A stretch of 64,000 nt of DNA from positions 18,618,696 through 18,682,695 of the forward strand of contig OX579638.1 in NCBI GenBank assembly GCA_951230915.1. Reading direction: 5' to 3'. A program made the position numbers and the translations under genes. The notes under the pieces are model-generated. The model saw only the letters and a list, made by a program, of their open reading frames with translations. It searched no databases and had not been told where the DNA came from. Source of the stretch: Antitrichia curtipendula (Eukaryota; Streptophyta; Bryopsida; Hypnales; Leucodontaceae). Shown in pieces: positions 47,601 through 60,651 of this stretch. The stretch's first letter is position 1; every line of letters begins with the position of its first letter.

Positions 47601-49166
47601 ATTGTTAATCGCACTACGCAGACTAGCAACTATGCACTAATTTGGTAGACTTTTGTTTAGGACCAACTCATTTATGCTTAAAGAGAATTTTGAAATTAAA
47701 ATTTCTAGATGGGATAGACTATTTTGTATACAAAATCCTGATCCAAAATGTGAATGTACAAAATACTAGAAATATAAGCATAGCAGCAACACTCAAAACT
47801 TTGAACCACATCATTGCAAGAAGTACTCATAGAAGACTAAACCAATTGCATGCAAAAAAAATGAAATTTGGAAAATGAAACAATATTAGTTATGATAGTA
47901 AGACGCACATTTGTGTGTTGCAAACGTTTTGGTTTTTGAAGTTCATGCTTGATGAAGTAAAAATTAAAAAATCCAGTTCATATCCAACAACATATCTAGA
48001 TTATAGAAGTAGGGAAGGGTGACTCCAATTGTGAAACTTAGAATATAGAGTTGAAGTTGATTTGTCTAATTACCAGCTATTGAATCGGATATCCTACTCT
48101 CAGAAACAAATAAAACATCCAACCAACAATACTATATTTGAAATTTTGAAGTAATGGAAACCACTCTCAAAAGACAAAAGCTAGGCAAATGCATTGCCTT
48201 ATTTGACACAAAAATAAAATGTTCATCATCATGCACTTCAAGCATTCAATTCAAGACCTTGACAATACAAACAACAAGTCCTCCTAGTCTCTTCCACATA
48301 ACATTTCAAATCATACAAAAGGCCACAAAGAGAGATCAAAAGAGAGTCAGAGACCCAAATTCTGGAGGATGCAAAAACTCACAAGTAAAAAGACGTCCTC
48401 GCAAATGTCAAGGCTTGCCAGTTGAATAAGCTCCAACACATTATGTTGCTCTGCATATTGGAAATTCATCAACATTTCCAACAATTCCTGCAGTGCACAA
48501 CCCCAAAGAAGTGTAAAAACAAAAAACGATCCTTCAACTTCATGTGTTGTATGTGAAGGAGTTGCTCTTGGTGTGGGAGGTGTCTTTGTGAAAAAAGGTT
48601 TACTCTATAGGTAGGCAAATAAGCTTTACTATACTTGGTATGTAGATTACAAAACAATGCTTCAAACTTTAAGATTGCAACAAAAATTGGACATGTAATA
48701 GCCTTCAACATATTTTTTACAAACTTGAGAGAGTCTTTCCACAACATCCAAGTTTTAGAAATCTATAAGTCCCTATAACATTGAGGACATAATAAACAAG
48801 TACCGCAATTGTGAACAAGCAATGAAAAAACCAAAAAGTTACAATTTTAATGACATTTCTATACCAAACTTGTACCACCCTAAATGAAAAACTAAGCATT
48901 GAAATTCAAATTGTATCATCAAAGTTGGTTGTACAAAGATTCACGCACCTAGAATGGTATCAAGATTTCACAAGTCCTCAAACGCAGAACTATGCTTAGA
49001 AGATGTTGTCAACATGCAATTGGTAAGGAGCCATGGATGCAAAAACTACGCACAAGAAGCGACAACGTGGAAAAAACAAAAGAACGCAAACAATCCTCAC
49101 AATTCAAAAACAAAAGAATCGCAAACCCTAGCGAGCAGGGTTTTTTTGGCAGCAGCCCTCAGCACA
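44654..49166. other. Long stretch without a recognised gene
   Basis: Short open frames occur on both strands. A minus-strand segment 46249-46473 is open and of balanced composition but has no recognisable pattern. A perfect 18-bp palindrome CCTTTTATATATAAAAGG lies at 45721-45738. No terminal repeats or RNA genes are seen. Confidence 0.45.
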
Positions 49167-49339
49167 ATGTCCCAAGGGCTTTCTGGGTTCCACCTTGTCG
49201 CCCGGTGGAAAAAAATTTAAGCTTGCCCAGCCGCAGCTTTTTTTTAGTGTCCATCCACTTGCCCATACTTTGTCTCAAGTCGAACCTGCCGGCCACAAAC
49301 AAGTGTGTCCACCCACTTGCTAGAAAGCCCTTGGGACAT
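49167..49339. repeat. Inverted repeat with 20-bp arms
   Basis: ATGTCCCAAGGGCTTTCTGG (49167-49186) pairs with its near-exact reverse complement at 49320-49339, with one mismatch and a spacer of 133 bp that is GC-richer than the surroundings. It could be a small MITE. No convincing target duplication was seen. Confidence 0.65.
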
Positions 49340-49759
49340 CATGGGACGGGGGCCTGTGGCATGAATTCAGACCTCATTCAAAGAGACTATAAACCCGTGG
49401 ATAAGAAGACTCTACGGTTGTGAAAAAGAAGCCCCTATAACCATGAAAAGTAAGGAAAAAAGTACCAACAAAAAAATTTGTTCAATAAGGTAGGAGGGCC
49501 ATAAGTGCTCATCAAAGATTTGAAACCTCAATGTAGAGAAGTGGAACATGTTAAAACATTTTTCAGTAAACTTGCCTTGAAAAAAATATAAAATTAGGAT
49601 CTATAATGTCATTAAAATATTATTATATATTCAACTAATTCTTTATAAGTTAAAAAGAAAATAATAAAAATAAAGAAAAAATATTTAAAATAAAAATATA
49701 ATAAATAATACAAAATCTTTTGCTTTTAGTTAACATTATTGGAAATATGTCATATATTT
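49340..49759. other. AT-rich spacer
   Basis: Nothing recognised. Confidence 0.5.
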
Positions 49760-50060
49760 TAATGAAACTTTCAAAATCACTAGTTTGAAAAGATGTAGAA
49801 AAAAATTCAGAATTTCCACTATGTAGATTGCAAGATATTAGCGTTTGAAGTGACAAAAAAAAATTTTAGCCTTGCAAAAAAAAGGGCAGCTACACTTTAC
49901 AAGGTCACATCAATATGATAAAATGACCAAAATGGTGTTCACTCTTTAGATTCATTCTTCAAGACTAGTTGGCTACATGCTTGAAAATTTTCAGATCGTT
50001 TGAAATTGTACAACATATAGGAAAAAAAATAGTGACTAGAAAGAAATAGAAAATGATTCA
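49760..50060. repeat. Uninterrupted copy of the repeat at 2266-3480
   Basis: It matches 2370-2628 and 3425-3480 continuously. The junction AAATTGTACAACATATAGG near 50005 is the empty site of the foldback insertion at 2629-3424. Confidence 0.75.
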
Positions 50061-50114
50061 CTTTATATATTTTACTTGGAAGGAATTTCAACCAAAATAA
50101 AATATAAAGTGCTG

Positions 50115-50950
50115 TGAGGTTGCATTGAGGTAGAGGTCAATGCAACCTCAATGCACTTCATATATTGGAAGAAAATTCAACCCCCAAAAATATATAAAGT
50201 GCATTGTAGATATTTTTTTCACTACTTATACATTTTTTTCTTCACCATTTCAATTTTTTCTTTAGATGTTCAGATATGTTTACATTATTATAAATTCTTC
50301 TAGCTAAAATTTGTAGATGTTTTTGAAGCAATAGAAGTAAAAAAATAAATAAATAAATACTAAGTTTCATGCAATGCTATTAATTTTGACTTAATATCTT
50401 CTATTAAAAAATATACCTAATTTAAAATAATATGTACACCACATTAGAATCAAGACAAAAACCAAGACAACACCATATACAAACAGAAGCCAAAATCAAG
50501 GCAAAAAACAACAACTAATACCAAATGAATAATTTATAGACGTGGTATGAAGATGGACCTCAAAGCAACTTCAATCCATTTGAGGTTGCTTTCAAATCCA
50601 CCTCAATGCTCCTTCAACCCATGTTGAAGTTACTTTGAGGTCTACCTCTATAGCCCCTTAATCCTTAATTGCATCAACATCCATTTTCTGGATGATGAAT
50701 AGAAGGCTTGCAGGTGCTGCTTCATCCAATTAACTTCTCATTCATCCAATGTAACACTTGAATCTTGAGAAGACAACCATCTTTAATGCCCAATTTTATG
50801 GAATTATGATAAATGGTATTTCTAAATAAAAATATAAGCCAAAATGTGCCAAAATTTGAAAAAGGATTGTCCCACGTTGAGGTTGTTCTGAGATCCATCT
50901 CAGTGGCCCCTCAATTTAGGTTGAGGGTGCTTTGAATCCATCTCCATTAG
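50115..50950. repeat. Cluster of GAGGTTGC/GCAACCTC inverted repeats
   Basis: The first member is a perfect palindrome: TGAGGTTGCATTGA (50115-50128), an 8-bp loop, then the exact reverse complement (50137-50150). Related words (GAGGTTGCTTT, GAAGTTACTTTGAGGTC, GAGGTTGTTCTGAGATCC, each near CACCTCAATG or CCATCTCAGTGG) recur at about 50555-50650 and 50878-50950. Function unknown. Confidence 0.6.
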
Positions 50951-51144
50951 ATGCAATTTTTGGCCTAATCAAGGCTAGAAGTTACTACTACAAAAAATGA
51001 TTTAAATATATAAATATCAATAAAATATAAATTAATTTTTTTCAAATAATATTATCATTATTAATTAATATTAATTTGACATAGATTTGATGTGGCAATT
51101 TTTTGGCTACTTCAAATTAAAAACAAATAAAATTGTAAAATTAA

Positions 51145-52053
51145 TCTCCAAAAGCCCATTGTCACTTTGGGGAACAAATGGGATTTTACGCATGTACCTA
51201 TTAGCTGAATTTTTGTCATGGTTTTTTAAAGATAGAAAATTGATTAGCTTTATGGAAATATAATTTTTTAGTCAATGTCTGGGAAAAAAAGTTATGCCAA
51301 ACTAAGCTCAAAACATGGGAGAGGGGGCAATAAAATGAAATTTCAAAGTTTGAATTTATTTATTTTTAATTTATTTTTCCTATAGATCATATTTTTTTTG
51401 TATATAAAGCTTTGATTCATTCCATTTGGATTTGTTATGAGAGAGTTATGGACAATCTTGCTTTTTGAGCAATTAGAGCATCTTCTCAAAAAAAAATTTG
51501 TAAGATTCATTTATGAATGAAGTTTTTACAAATTAAAAAAAATAAAAAAGGTTTTCAAGATTTAGTTTGCTTCCTAGAACAATCTCACCATTGGGACTAG
51601 TGCATTTTAATTCCATTTTAAAGATATTAATAATTTAGATTTTTCTCCTATCTTATACATACTTCTACTTAATAATGTTTTAAGGAATAAAAACTTAGTT
51701 TTTTTTTTAAGTTTAAAATTTATCCTAAACTTTCAACTCAATTCCCAATAATAATAATTTAAAGTTCAAAAATCTGTAGTGCAAAAAATTTAATTTAAGA
51801 AGGTCTAAAGTCAAATAATCTAGTTCTGCAATGTACTGAAGAACTTGTTTTTTCTACTTTAAATGCAGATATCTTGCAGTTTGTGCAGTCAAAATCCCTT
51901 GAATTTTTTCCACACATTCTCAAACTAGTTAGGTGAAAGATCCTATAGTAAGGTGTTCAAGAAAAATAATTTAATTTTTTTTTCAGTCTTTGTTGTAGAA
52001 ATGGCAGTTTTTAGTGTTTTCTAGGAGAGAGATGGCCTTGGTCCTTTAATCCT
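51145..52053. mobile_element. TTAA-type element, reverse orientation
   Basis: It begins after TTAA (51141-51144) with TCTCCAAAAGCCCATTGTC, the counterpart of the right end of 32265-33108 read in reverse. It runs through TTTGATTCATTCCATTTGG and GCAGATATCTTGCAGTTTG and ends near 52053 at GGCCTTGGTCCTTTAATCC. The right boundary is uncertain by a few bases because two TTAA-like sites are present. No coding sequence. Confidence 0.6.
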
Positions 52054-55000
52054 TTAAGATCCACATATCCATAAAGTGAATGCGCCTTGGTTAACCTTGA
52101 TTGTAACTTTCAAAATAACTATTTCTGAAATTTGATTTAAACTAAGAAAATGAAACTTAATATGTCTTGTTTCTACTACATTTGAAAAAAATTATTTTCT
52201 TTTTTAGCTTAAAAAAATCACAAGAATTTGATTTTTCCATCAAAATTATTGAAAAAAAAAACACAAATAGAAAACACACTTTTCCACTAGTAAAAAATAT
52301 CAAAATTTTAAGCATCCATAAATTAAAAAGATGAATTTGACTTTAAGCCGTTTAAGGTCTTTGTTGTAGTTGTTTTGGCTGTAAAAACTAAAATAACCAA
52401 TTAAATTACTTTTTCACTAATCACCATTGCTACTTGTACCTCGTGAAAACAATTCAAATAATTTGGATTGTTTTTTCTATTTTTACTTATTTATGTTCAA
52501 TTTCTGCAATAAAAATCATAAAAATCATAATTTTTCATGAAACAAATTGAGATTTCTCACAGTGATAAATAATTTTCAATTTCAAATAATAACATTTAAG
52601 ATAAGTATTTGAACACAATTTAAATAGCTAACTTTAGCTTAGATTATGATGTTTGACCATTTCACAATGGATCAAGACCTTCAAGGTTTAAGGGTTAATT
52701 CAATAAATAAAAATTTATAACTTGATGTGGCAAGGAATAATTTTATTTTAAAAAATCCAAAGAGAAAATAGTCAAGAATAAAATTTTATTATTGACTAGG
52801 TTATTATAAAAATCTTATAACAGCTTTGTCAGTAATAAAATTTTATTATTGACTAGGTTAATATCAATCTTTTATAATGGCTATGTCAAGAAATAAAAAT
52901 TTAAATTAATATTGTAATGGCTTTGTACAATTTTTTAATTTTTAATTTTTTAATAAAATCTAATTTAGCCATTTTAAGATTTTTTATAATTTTATAATTT
53001 TATAAATATTGATCAAAAATTGAGAAATTTTTAGAATTTGATGTAGCCTAGATTATTTTACTTTTATAATTTGATATAGCCAATTAAATTAGTATATTCA
53101 TAAAAATAAAAAGATAGTTTTAAAATATTATTTTTATAATTTTATTAAAAATTTCAAAAATAATATTAGAAATTAATTGTTGGTTAGAAAAGGCCTTCAT
53201 TTTTATTAAATAGCAATAAATATTAGAGTGATAAATAAATAAAAGTTTAAGCAAAAAATATTCAAAAATTCAAAATTGCAATCTCACCTAAACAACAATT
53301 GTGTAGGCTAGTCTAGAAAAAAAAATTGATGTGTTTGGAAATTTTTTGGAAATTTTTTTATGCTTAGTGGTTATTATTGCTAGAATGCTAGTATACATCT
53401 AAAGGCCTTTTTGAAGTTGCACTCCTCTTCAATGTTTGTTTATATTGATTTATAATTTTTATTTTTATTTTTACACTTTGACTATATAAAAATTGACTTG
53501 CTCATGCAAAAATAGGATTATTTAGTATAAGTGAAGAACCCTCACTTGACTTGTGTAGATGGAAATTTTCTATAGATGAACTATTTGACAAATTCCTATA
53601 GTTTTGAGTTCATTTGTAGGGAAGTATGGATGCTCTATAGATAATTCTTAAAGGAAAGAAATTAACTCCAAGTTGTGCACAATTGAAGGAAAACTATGGA
53701 ATATTCTCCACTTTACAAACACAATAGATGGACTATTTTATTATAATTATAGCCAGAATTGGAAACTTATCGATTCACTTGAAATCCTATAGCTTTATTT
53801 TCATTCTCCATTGCTTCACCACTTCTCACCAACCACTCTGGTACCAGCTTCTATTGATTTCTCCAACAACTTGTTTAGGTACTATTGATTTGACTCACAG
53901 CTTTTTTTGGCTTGATTGCAATTGTATTATTCTACTCATTTTTACTTTCCTCCATTGTTACATTCTCCACAATTTGGCATTGCATCTTTAGATTATTCAA
54001 TTGACAGCAATCTTTGCATTTCTTTTCTTTCAATTTAAACTATTTGCTATCCATTGTAATATCACTCCTTCTCACGGTTCTGTCGATCTGCTACTACGGA
54101 CTTGCTTTTCATAAATGTAACCACAGTGTTCCTATAGATTAATCTCCAGTTCTCTTCATGAAATACTCAATAGTATCATGTCCATACACTATTGATAAAA
54201 CAAGTAAAATCAAATACAAGTCAAGTATTCGCATTCAGCCACAGCGATAGAAATTCCTCACAAGATTAAATCCATAGACACAACACTCAGCACGACTATA
54301 CAATCACAATTGATATACACGATTTCAGCACACTCAATCATTCAATTTCACAATAGCAAGAATCTCCATTGCACCATACATTTAAACATCCACTCAATCG
54401 ATTACACACTCATTTCATAAATTCCGCATTGTATTTCATCATGAAGTTTACAATCGATCCTCACTGTATCCCCAGCCTTACTCCATAACAACTATCGAAC
54501 CAACCCAATCAACTACACAATTACAGACACTTGTACAATAGAAAATTAAAACCAATACTCCAACATGCTCCAATCCTCGCACACACAAAACTCCCAATTG
54601 TTTGCACACTGTCGGCCTTCACCACCGTAGGAGCTCTGGACACACATTCCAAACTGCCTTCAAAACCGCTTGACAATTGATCTTCACCCGCCTCACCCCA
54701 ATCAGTTCGTAACTGCCTTTATAGTTTGCACTCCATTCATCCATTTCCATCCATTGATATGAGATTCGATAGTAAAGTCCTTCCTAAATGGTAATAACCA
54801 GGTTTAAACAACTTAAGTACCATAGTTCTATAGAAAATTTGAAAATTAACAAAATTAAAACTAGAGCGCACTTCTTTCTATAGATTCTAATACTACAACT
54901 TGGCATTCTTGTCAAGTCAACTCTTGTTTTGAAGAAAAAAAAGCTTGTTTATATTTATTTTGCTTTGCTATAGAGTTGTAGCTATACATTAAAGCTTGAC

Positions 55001-55180
55001 TTCTTTTTTTAAACTTACAAACTTGAATTCTCCCATTGTGTAGGACAATCTATGTTTATCTAATAAAAATTTGTAATTTTTCTGTCAATAATATTTGAAA
55101 AAAAAAAATTGATTATATGCAATAAATAGATGGATCCTATTTTGAATAATTTAAAATTAAATATATATTTATAAATAATA

Positions 55181-55231
<51 letters not shown>

Positions 55232-55370
55232 TTTGTACAAAATTATAAAATATAATAATAAAAATAACATTATTATGTATAAATTTAATGCATATGATTA
55301 TATTTAAATGGAGATGTTTTTAAAATGTATATATACAATGGATGTTGTTCTATAGGATTTACTTTCTAAT
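52054..55370. other. AT-rich region without a recognised gene
   Basis: A local duplication, AAAATTTTATTATTGACTAGG, appears twice at about 52780 and 52835. 53700-54780 is somewhat richer in C, with no protein-like frame. A TA microsatellite lies at 55185-55227. Confidence 0.45.
55185..55227. repeat. AT dinucleotide microsatellite
   Basis: About 21 uninterrupted AT units just upstream of the 2OG-dioxygenase-like pseudogene. A shorter run lies just after it (57013-57040). Confidence 0.9.
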
Positions 55371-56050
55371 ATGGAAGACTTAAAAACAAAAAGTTGTGGA
55401 AACCATGTTATAAGTGTAAAATATCTTGAAGAAATTAATCTACTTGAACTTGACTATGGTGGAAAAAAAGTAAAAGGTTGTTCTTTTACAAATCACAATT
55501 GTAGAGACTCTTTTTTAAAACTATATGTTTTGCCATGTGCTCATACAATAAAAAAAAGATAATTAGTTTGATGAATTTTTTAAATCAAAACTAAAAAATG
55601 CACAAAGTCCAAGTCAAAACTAATATTTATATAGAAACCATTGTCATAAAATTTGGGATATTTGCTTAAAAGATTTATCAAAAGATAAAATAATTTATAA
55701 AAGATGTACTATACCATAATACCAAGTACCTTTGAAATGCATCTTTTTTGTAAAAGAGAGGAATATATGGGTGTGTGGTGTATTTCCTATCTCTAGTTTG
55801 AAACAATTTCACAAAATATTTGAAGAAACTTCTAAATATATTGAAAACCAGAAAGATTTTAAACACTTTGTTTTTAAATATAAAATAGAAGAAAAAGATC
55901 TTGAAAACAAAATTTTGTACCTTTATGGTATAGAAAAAAGGATTTTCATTCACATATGTTATTTTAAATTTCTAATCTATCTACAAAATGTAAACTTGAT
56001 AAAAAAAAACCACTCAAAATATGTAAGAAAAGAAAGACTTTATTAAATAA
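55371..56050 (+). pseudogene. Possible N-terminal part of a transposon protein, SWIM-like motif
   Basis: The frame from 55371 reads MEDLKTKSCGNHVISVKYLE, then KGCSFTNHNC and LPCAHTI before a stop near 55560. LPCAH preceded by a Cys-x-aromatic pair about 17 residues earlier resembles a SWIM zinc finger (CxC...CxH) with its second Cys changed to Phe, as found in MULE-type transposases. Downstream, in other frames, KIWDICLKDLSK and VFPISSLKQFHKIFEET remain protein-like. Stops and shifts are frequent. It probably belongs with the oxygenase-like sequence at 56354-57012. The assignment is tentative. Confidence 0.35.
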
Positions 56051-56353
56051 ATAAAAAATCAAAGGCAAGCAAAAAGTCATTGATGAAGAAAAAGATGAAC
56101 AAATAGACTATCCTTTTTGGATTCATCCCAAATATAGTGACACTTGAAAAAATAACTTTTCAATTTAAAGTATTATAAGTACCACTATAGAATCTTTGTT
56201 TGTCATTAATGAAAACTTAATTATTAATAGTCAAATTATGGATTATAATGAATTATAATGAATTAACAATAAAATATATATTTTAATTCTATATACCACA
56301 TATGCTAGAAAAGCCTTTTTACAACAATACATTGATTTTCTTAAAAGTATACT

Positions 56354-57008
56354 ATGAAAATTGTCTTTACAAAGGCAAAAGTGGCAAAGATGAAAAAAAA
56401 GGCAATTATATATCTATTAGCCATGGATATGGATCACATGGGCGGGCTTAATGTATATGGGGATGTTTGTCGATTTCATCTTAACTCCAAATCACATTCT
56501 AAAGAACATGTTTGGAGGAGTATGGGTGATTTAATTGCAAGTAATATTTGGAAGTACATATATAAATTTGATAATTCTATTAATAATAATTTTTAGATAA
56601 ATTTGTTGGAATAGAATGTATTGCAATCTGACAAGTTGATAATTTAACAAATGCACATTCTATGCATATTTCCAAAAATTCAAAAATCAAGACACATGTA
56701 GATGTAGGCAATAAAGAAGCTTCTATAATAACATGGTTCAATAATGAAAATATTGAGGGAGAGGATTTTGTAGTCCATCAACTGCGGTATAAATTTTGTA
56801 CATCAAATGGTGCCAGTATTTTATTGAGGTCAAAAAATTTATTTCATGAAACTTTAAAATTCAAATCTCCAAAAATAGACATACATAAAAACTTCAAATT
56901 AGGAGTAGCACTTGTCAATAAAAAAAATATTTGCACTAGGCTAATCAACCAAAAAATTGAAGGGAAAAAACCCACATTTAAAAAATATTCAAATAAAAAA
57001 GATTGTAA

Positions 57009-57012
<4 letters not shown>
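56354..57012 (+). pseudogene. 2OG-Fe(II) dioxygenase-like double-stranded beta-helix, decayed
   Basis: Two frames joined near 56590 (an A/T-rich slip) read AMDMDHMGGLNVYGDVCRFH, WRSMGDLIASNIWKYIYKFD, FVGIECIAI, a stop fitting Trp, QVDNLTNAHS, then KTHVDVGNKEASIITWFNN, GEDFVVHQL, ILLRSKNLFHETLKF and FKLGVALVNKK. The HVD (His at 56695, Asp at 56701) and the distal FHE (His at 56845), 50 codons apart, fit the HxD...H iron site of 2OG dioxygenases, with WF and GEDFV in the places of the conserved W/GG.F strands of JBP/TET-type and related domains (family knowledge; placement inferred). It is a different sequence from the Tet-like gene at 28639-29612. One frameshift and one stop make it inactive. 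Confidence 0.5.
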
Positions 57013-57043
<31 letters not shown>

Positions 57044-58208
57044 TCTAAAGCCACTATTATTCATTCAACAATTACTTATTTGTTGTTGAAATCAAATTTT
57101 GACTTAGCTTTGACAATAGTATTTTAAACTCTATATTTAAACATTAAATGTATGATGTGTATGGTATTAAAATTAAAAATTAAAAATTATTTATATTTAA
57201 ATATTAACTATATGATGTGTATAATATCAATTAAAAAATGATTTTATATTTAAATATGAAGTGTATGATGTATATGGTATTGATTTATTTTATGCAGTCA
57301 ATACAATCTCCATAGTCAACACCATTTATGTGGTCAAAGATTTTAAAATTTCTTCTACTTATTTATAGGGCTCTCAAAATGTTCTATACACTTACAAAAA
57401 TTGTCATAGTTAACTGAGAAATTCGAGATTTGAAACAAAATTTGGATATGTTGTGGTACAAGTAATCTGCTTTCATAAAAATATTCTGAAATTTCTAAAA
57501 CACTTTTTGATTTTTTAATATTTTAATCAAATTTATTAGTGAAAAAAAACTTTTGATCCAAGTGAACTTCTTAAAAACTTTTTTAGTAAGTGAAATGAGA
57601 ATTATTTTCACAAAATTTAGTAGTACATGTCATAAAAATAAATTCATAGACATTTTTGAGTTCTAATATGTAGGCAAAATAATGATGGTAGTTTTGGGAT
57701 AAACTTTTTGGTAGTACATGTCTTAACCCCTAAAGTCCCAAGGGCTTTTTTCCATCAAAAAACATTAAAAACTTCCATTTCTATAGTGAAGAGCAAAAAA
57801 GAAATTTAATATTTCTTTTATATATATAATTGTAAAATCTTGTACTAGACTAATATAGAAATGTGTGGAAGAATTTTTACAAACTTTGACCATGTAGATT
57901 GCAAGATATTTGCATTTAAAGTGGAAAAAAACAAGTTTTTATGCACCTTGTTCTACTATATTTTTTAGCTTTGAACCTTCATAACTTATAATTTTTGCTC
58001 TATTGGCTTTTAATTTTTAGTTTTATATTATGCAAAATTGAGTTAAAAATCTAGGGAAATTTTTTTATTTTTAAAAACACACTTGATTTACAATCATTAA
58101 AAAATTGTTAAGTAGAAGTAGGTGCAAGATTGAAGGAAAATCTAAATTGTCAATTGCTCTAAGATGGAATTGAAACACACTAATTTCAATGGTGAGATCA
58201 TTATAGCA

Positions 58209-58582
58209 CGGTTGCTAGTATGTGAGCCTAGGATCTTGAACCCATGAGCCTACAAGCCTAGACTCTTATGTTATAGATACCTATATTATAGACACTTTTT
58301 ATAGTTATAGGATATTTATATTATAGGTGTCTATTTCGTAAGTATCTATATTATAAGCACCTTCCATGGTTATAGAATATTTATATTATAGGTGCATAAT
58401 TGTATTATTGGTGTCTGTGTTATATGTACCTATGTTATAAACACCTTCCATGATTATAGGATACTTATAATATAAGTATGTATGTTATAGACACCTTCAA
58501 TAGTTGTAGAGTACTGACTTACACCTAGGCTCAAGGCTTGTAGGCTCACATTTCTAGGCTCATATGCTAGCATCGTTGGTTG
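58209..58582. mobile_element. Nested MITE with exact 8-bp target duplication
   Basis: It is flanked by TTATAGCA at 58201-58208 and 58583-58590. The uninterrupted copy near 32655 (ATTTTAGCAAGAA) is the empty site. The ends are inverted: GGTTGCTAGTATGTGAGCCT on the left, GATGCTAGCATATGAGCCT on the right (reverse-complemented). The interior is a tandem array of about 60-65-bp units containing GGTTATAGGATATTTATATT, 'ataggtgtctat' and 'acaccttccat'. An 8-bp duplication suggests hAT mobilisation (family knowledge). Confidence 0.85.
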
Positions 58583-59309
58583 TTATAGCAAGAGATCCTA
58601 ACCTTATGAAATTTTTTTTTCCTTAAATTGTGAAAATTGAGGTAAAAAATGAATCCTACAAGTTATTTTTTCAAGAAGATGCTTTGATTGCCTAACAAGA
58701 TTGTCCATTATTTTAACATAAAAATCCAAATGGAATAAATAAAAGCTTCCCATGTAATTAAAAATGTAATATACTAAAAATAAAATTTTAAAATGGTTTA
58801 CTTTTAAGTATTTTTTGCAATGAAAAAAATAAATTCAAGCTTTGCACCATTAGATCTCACTCAGATCGAGAATCTAACATTGAAATTTGGTACCCCACTA
58901 CCCTTCATAATGGTGTAGATAAGTTCAAGATCCTACGGTTGGAAAGTTTTGTTTTCCCATTTAGTATCCACTCCTCATATTCTGCCAACACTCCTATTTT
59001 GAGTTCTTTCTTCTAAAACACTCCAAAACCATTTAGGAGTTAATCAATACTTGCAGCTTTATTAGTACTAATGGCTTTGACTTGATGATTTTTATTATTA
59101 GTATTTTATTAATATTTTAAAATTCACAATTCCATTATGCCATGCTATAATTTCTGAAAATTTAATTGGATTTTGTAAATAATTAATTTTCAATTATTTC
59201 TAAGCAAATATAATCCTTGCTTTAGAAACTTCTACCTTTTCAATGTAAAGTCATCAAAAAAAGTGATTTTGTATTTATTTTTTTGTATTTCTATTTTTGT
59301 AACCCATTT

Positions 59310-59524
59310 GCCATGTTAGAAAATATTGTAATTACTATAAGTGGTAGAATGACCATTGTGGATACACTTTTGTCTGGTTCTAATGTAGTCTATAAACTCT
59401 TTGGAGCCAATCAAGTAGCACACTTCATAAATTCATAACAAATTCATATTTTACCAAAAAATAGAATTTATATGTTGTCTTTATTTTTCACATTTGTCTT
59501 TGTATAGAAAAAAATTTAATTTAA
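59310..59524. repeat. Dispersed repeat, second copy at 14201-14425
   Basis: This is the counterpart of the segment at 14201-14425, same orientation, moderately diverged. Key shared words are TAGAAAATATTGTAA, 'tagtctataaact' and 'agtagcacacttca'. Confidence 0.6.
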
Positions 59525-60651
59525 TTTTCCTAATTGGAAGAAGGTAAACCTCTAATTCTACATGTCAAAGCTCATTTACATTAGCAAAAAATGATTACAT
59601 TCTCCTCCTTTTGCTATTTGTCAAAAAAATGTGGATGAACGTGTTGTAATATGTACCTTAAAATGTAGAATTTTTATCCATTGACGTTTTTTAATATCTT
59701 CTACATAATTCATTTATGTCACCTTACAAATTCCAAACATGGCACTACATGCCACTTAGATTGATGTCTTCAATAAAGTTTTAATGATTCCAACCATAGT
59801 CGGTTGCAACCAATGGAGGTAGATCAACCTAATTCCATGCAAAGTAGCAATGTCAATATCTTGAAGTCAATTCCAAGAGGGCCTCAAAATTTTCAAACCT
59901 AAAGTGTTTCTTTTCCAAATCAAACTCCAAGTGTAATTATTAATTATCCACAGAAATTGCAATTTTTGTGAATTTATATGGTGGGCCCCAAGTCATTATT
60001 AATTCACTTGAGGATCGCTGAATTTCAAATGCAACCTATAAAACGCTTGTAAGTTCATTGTCTGCACAATTTCCAAGCTTGCCATTTGGCAATTTCTTGG
60101 GGCAATTGTAGGTGCGCACTTCCGATAAATTCACTCTATATAGTCTTCAATTGGCAACATTAAGAGAGACGTTGATGCCAAACTTGCTTCTATTGCTCAC
60201 GTATTATACTCATCTTCACTCACAATTGATGTATTCATTACACTCAGCTAGCAAGAGACTTTGGGTAAGATTGCATTATTGATTACTCCATTCCACTTTG
60301 TTTTTCTCTTACTATTGATGTGTCACCAATGATAAGACATCAAGCTAAAGATAACATTGCATTCTTTTGTATTGTTAAGTATTATCTAGGCAGAGATGAC
60401 AATTCCACTATAATTGTGTTTGTCATGCTTAGATTGTGCCTAAATATTGAATTGCTAATTTCCAAAGGTTTCTAGGATGCTACAATATCTTGAAGTATGG
60501 TTGGATTTATATTTTGTAGTGTTACCTAGGAGTAGACAAATATTGGTTTATAAAAATTAGTGTGGATAATGAATTCGCACCCAAGTGTTTCAGAAGTTGC
60601 AGTCTGAACTATACTTTGGCATTGACCTTGATAGGGGTCACCTCCTATAAA
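59525..60651. other. Insert within the TTAA element, content unknown
   Basis: No gene recognised. The short frame 60562-60750 is only a translation of the palindrome array. Confidence 0.45.

Noticed and set aside
56662..57048. Independent small gene starting at 56662
   Set aside because: Homology-like sequence continues upstream through a stop and a frameshift, so this is the tail of a larger decayed gene.
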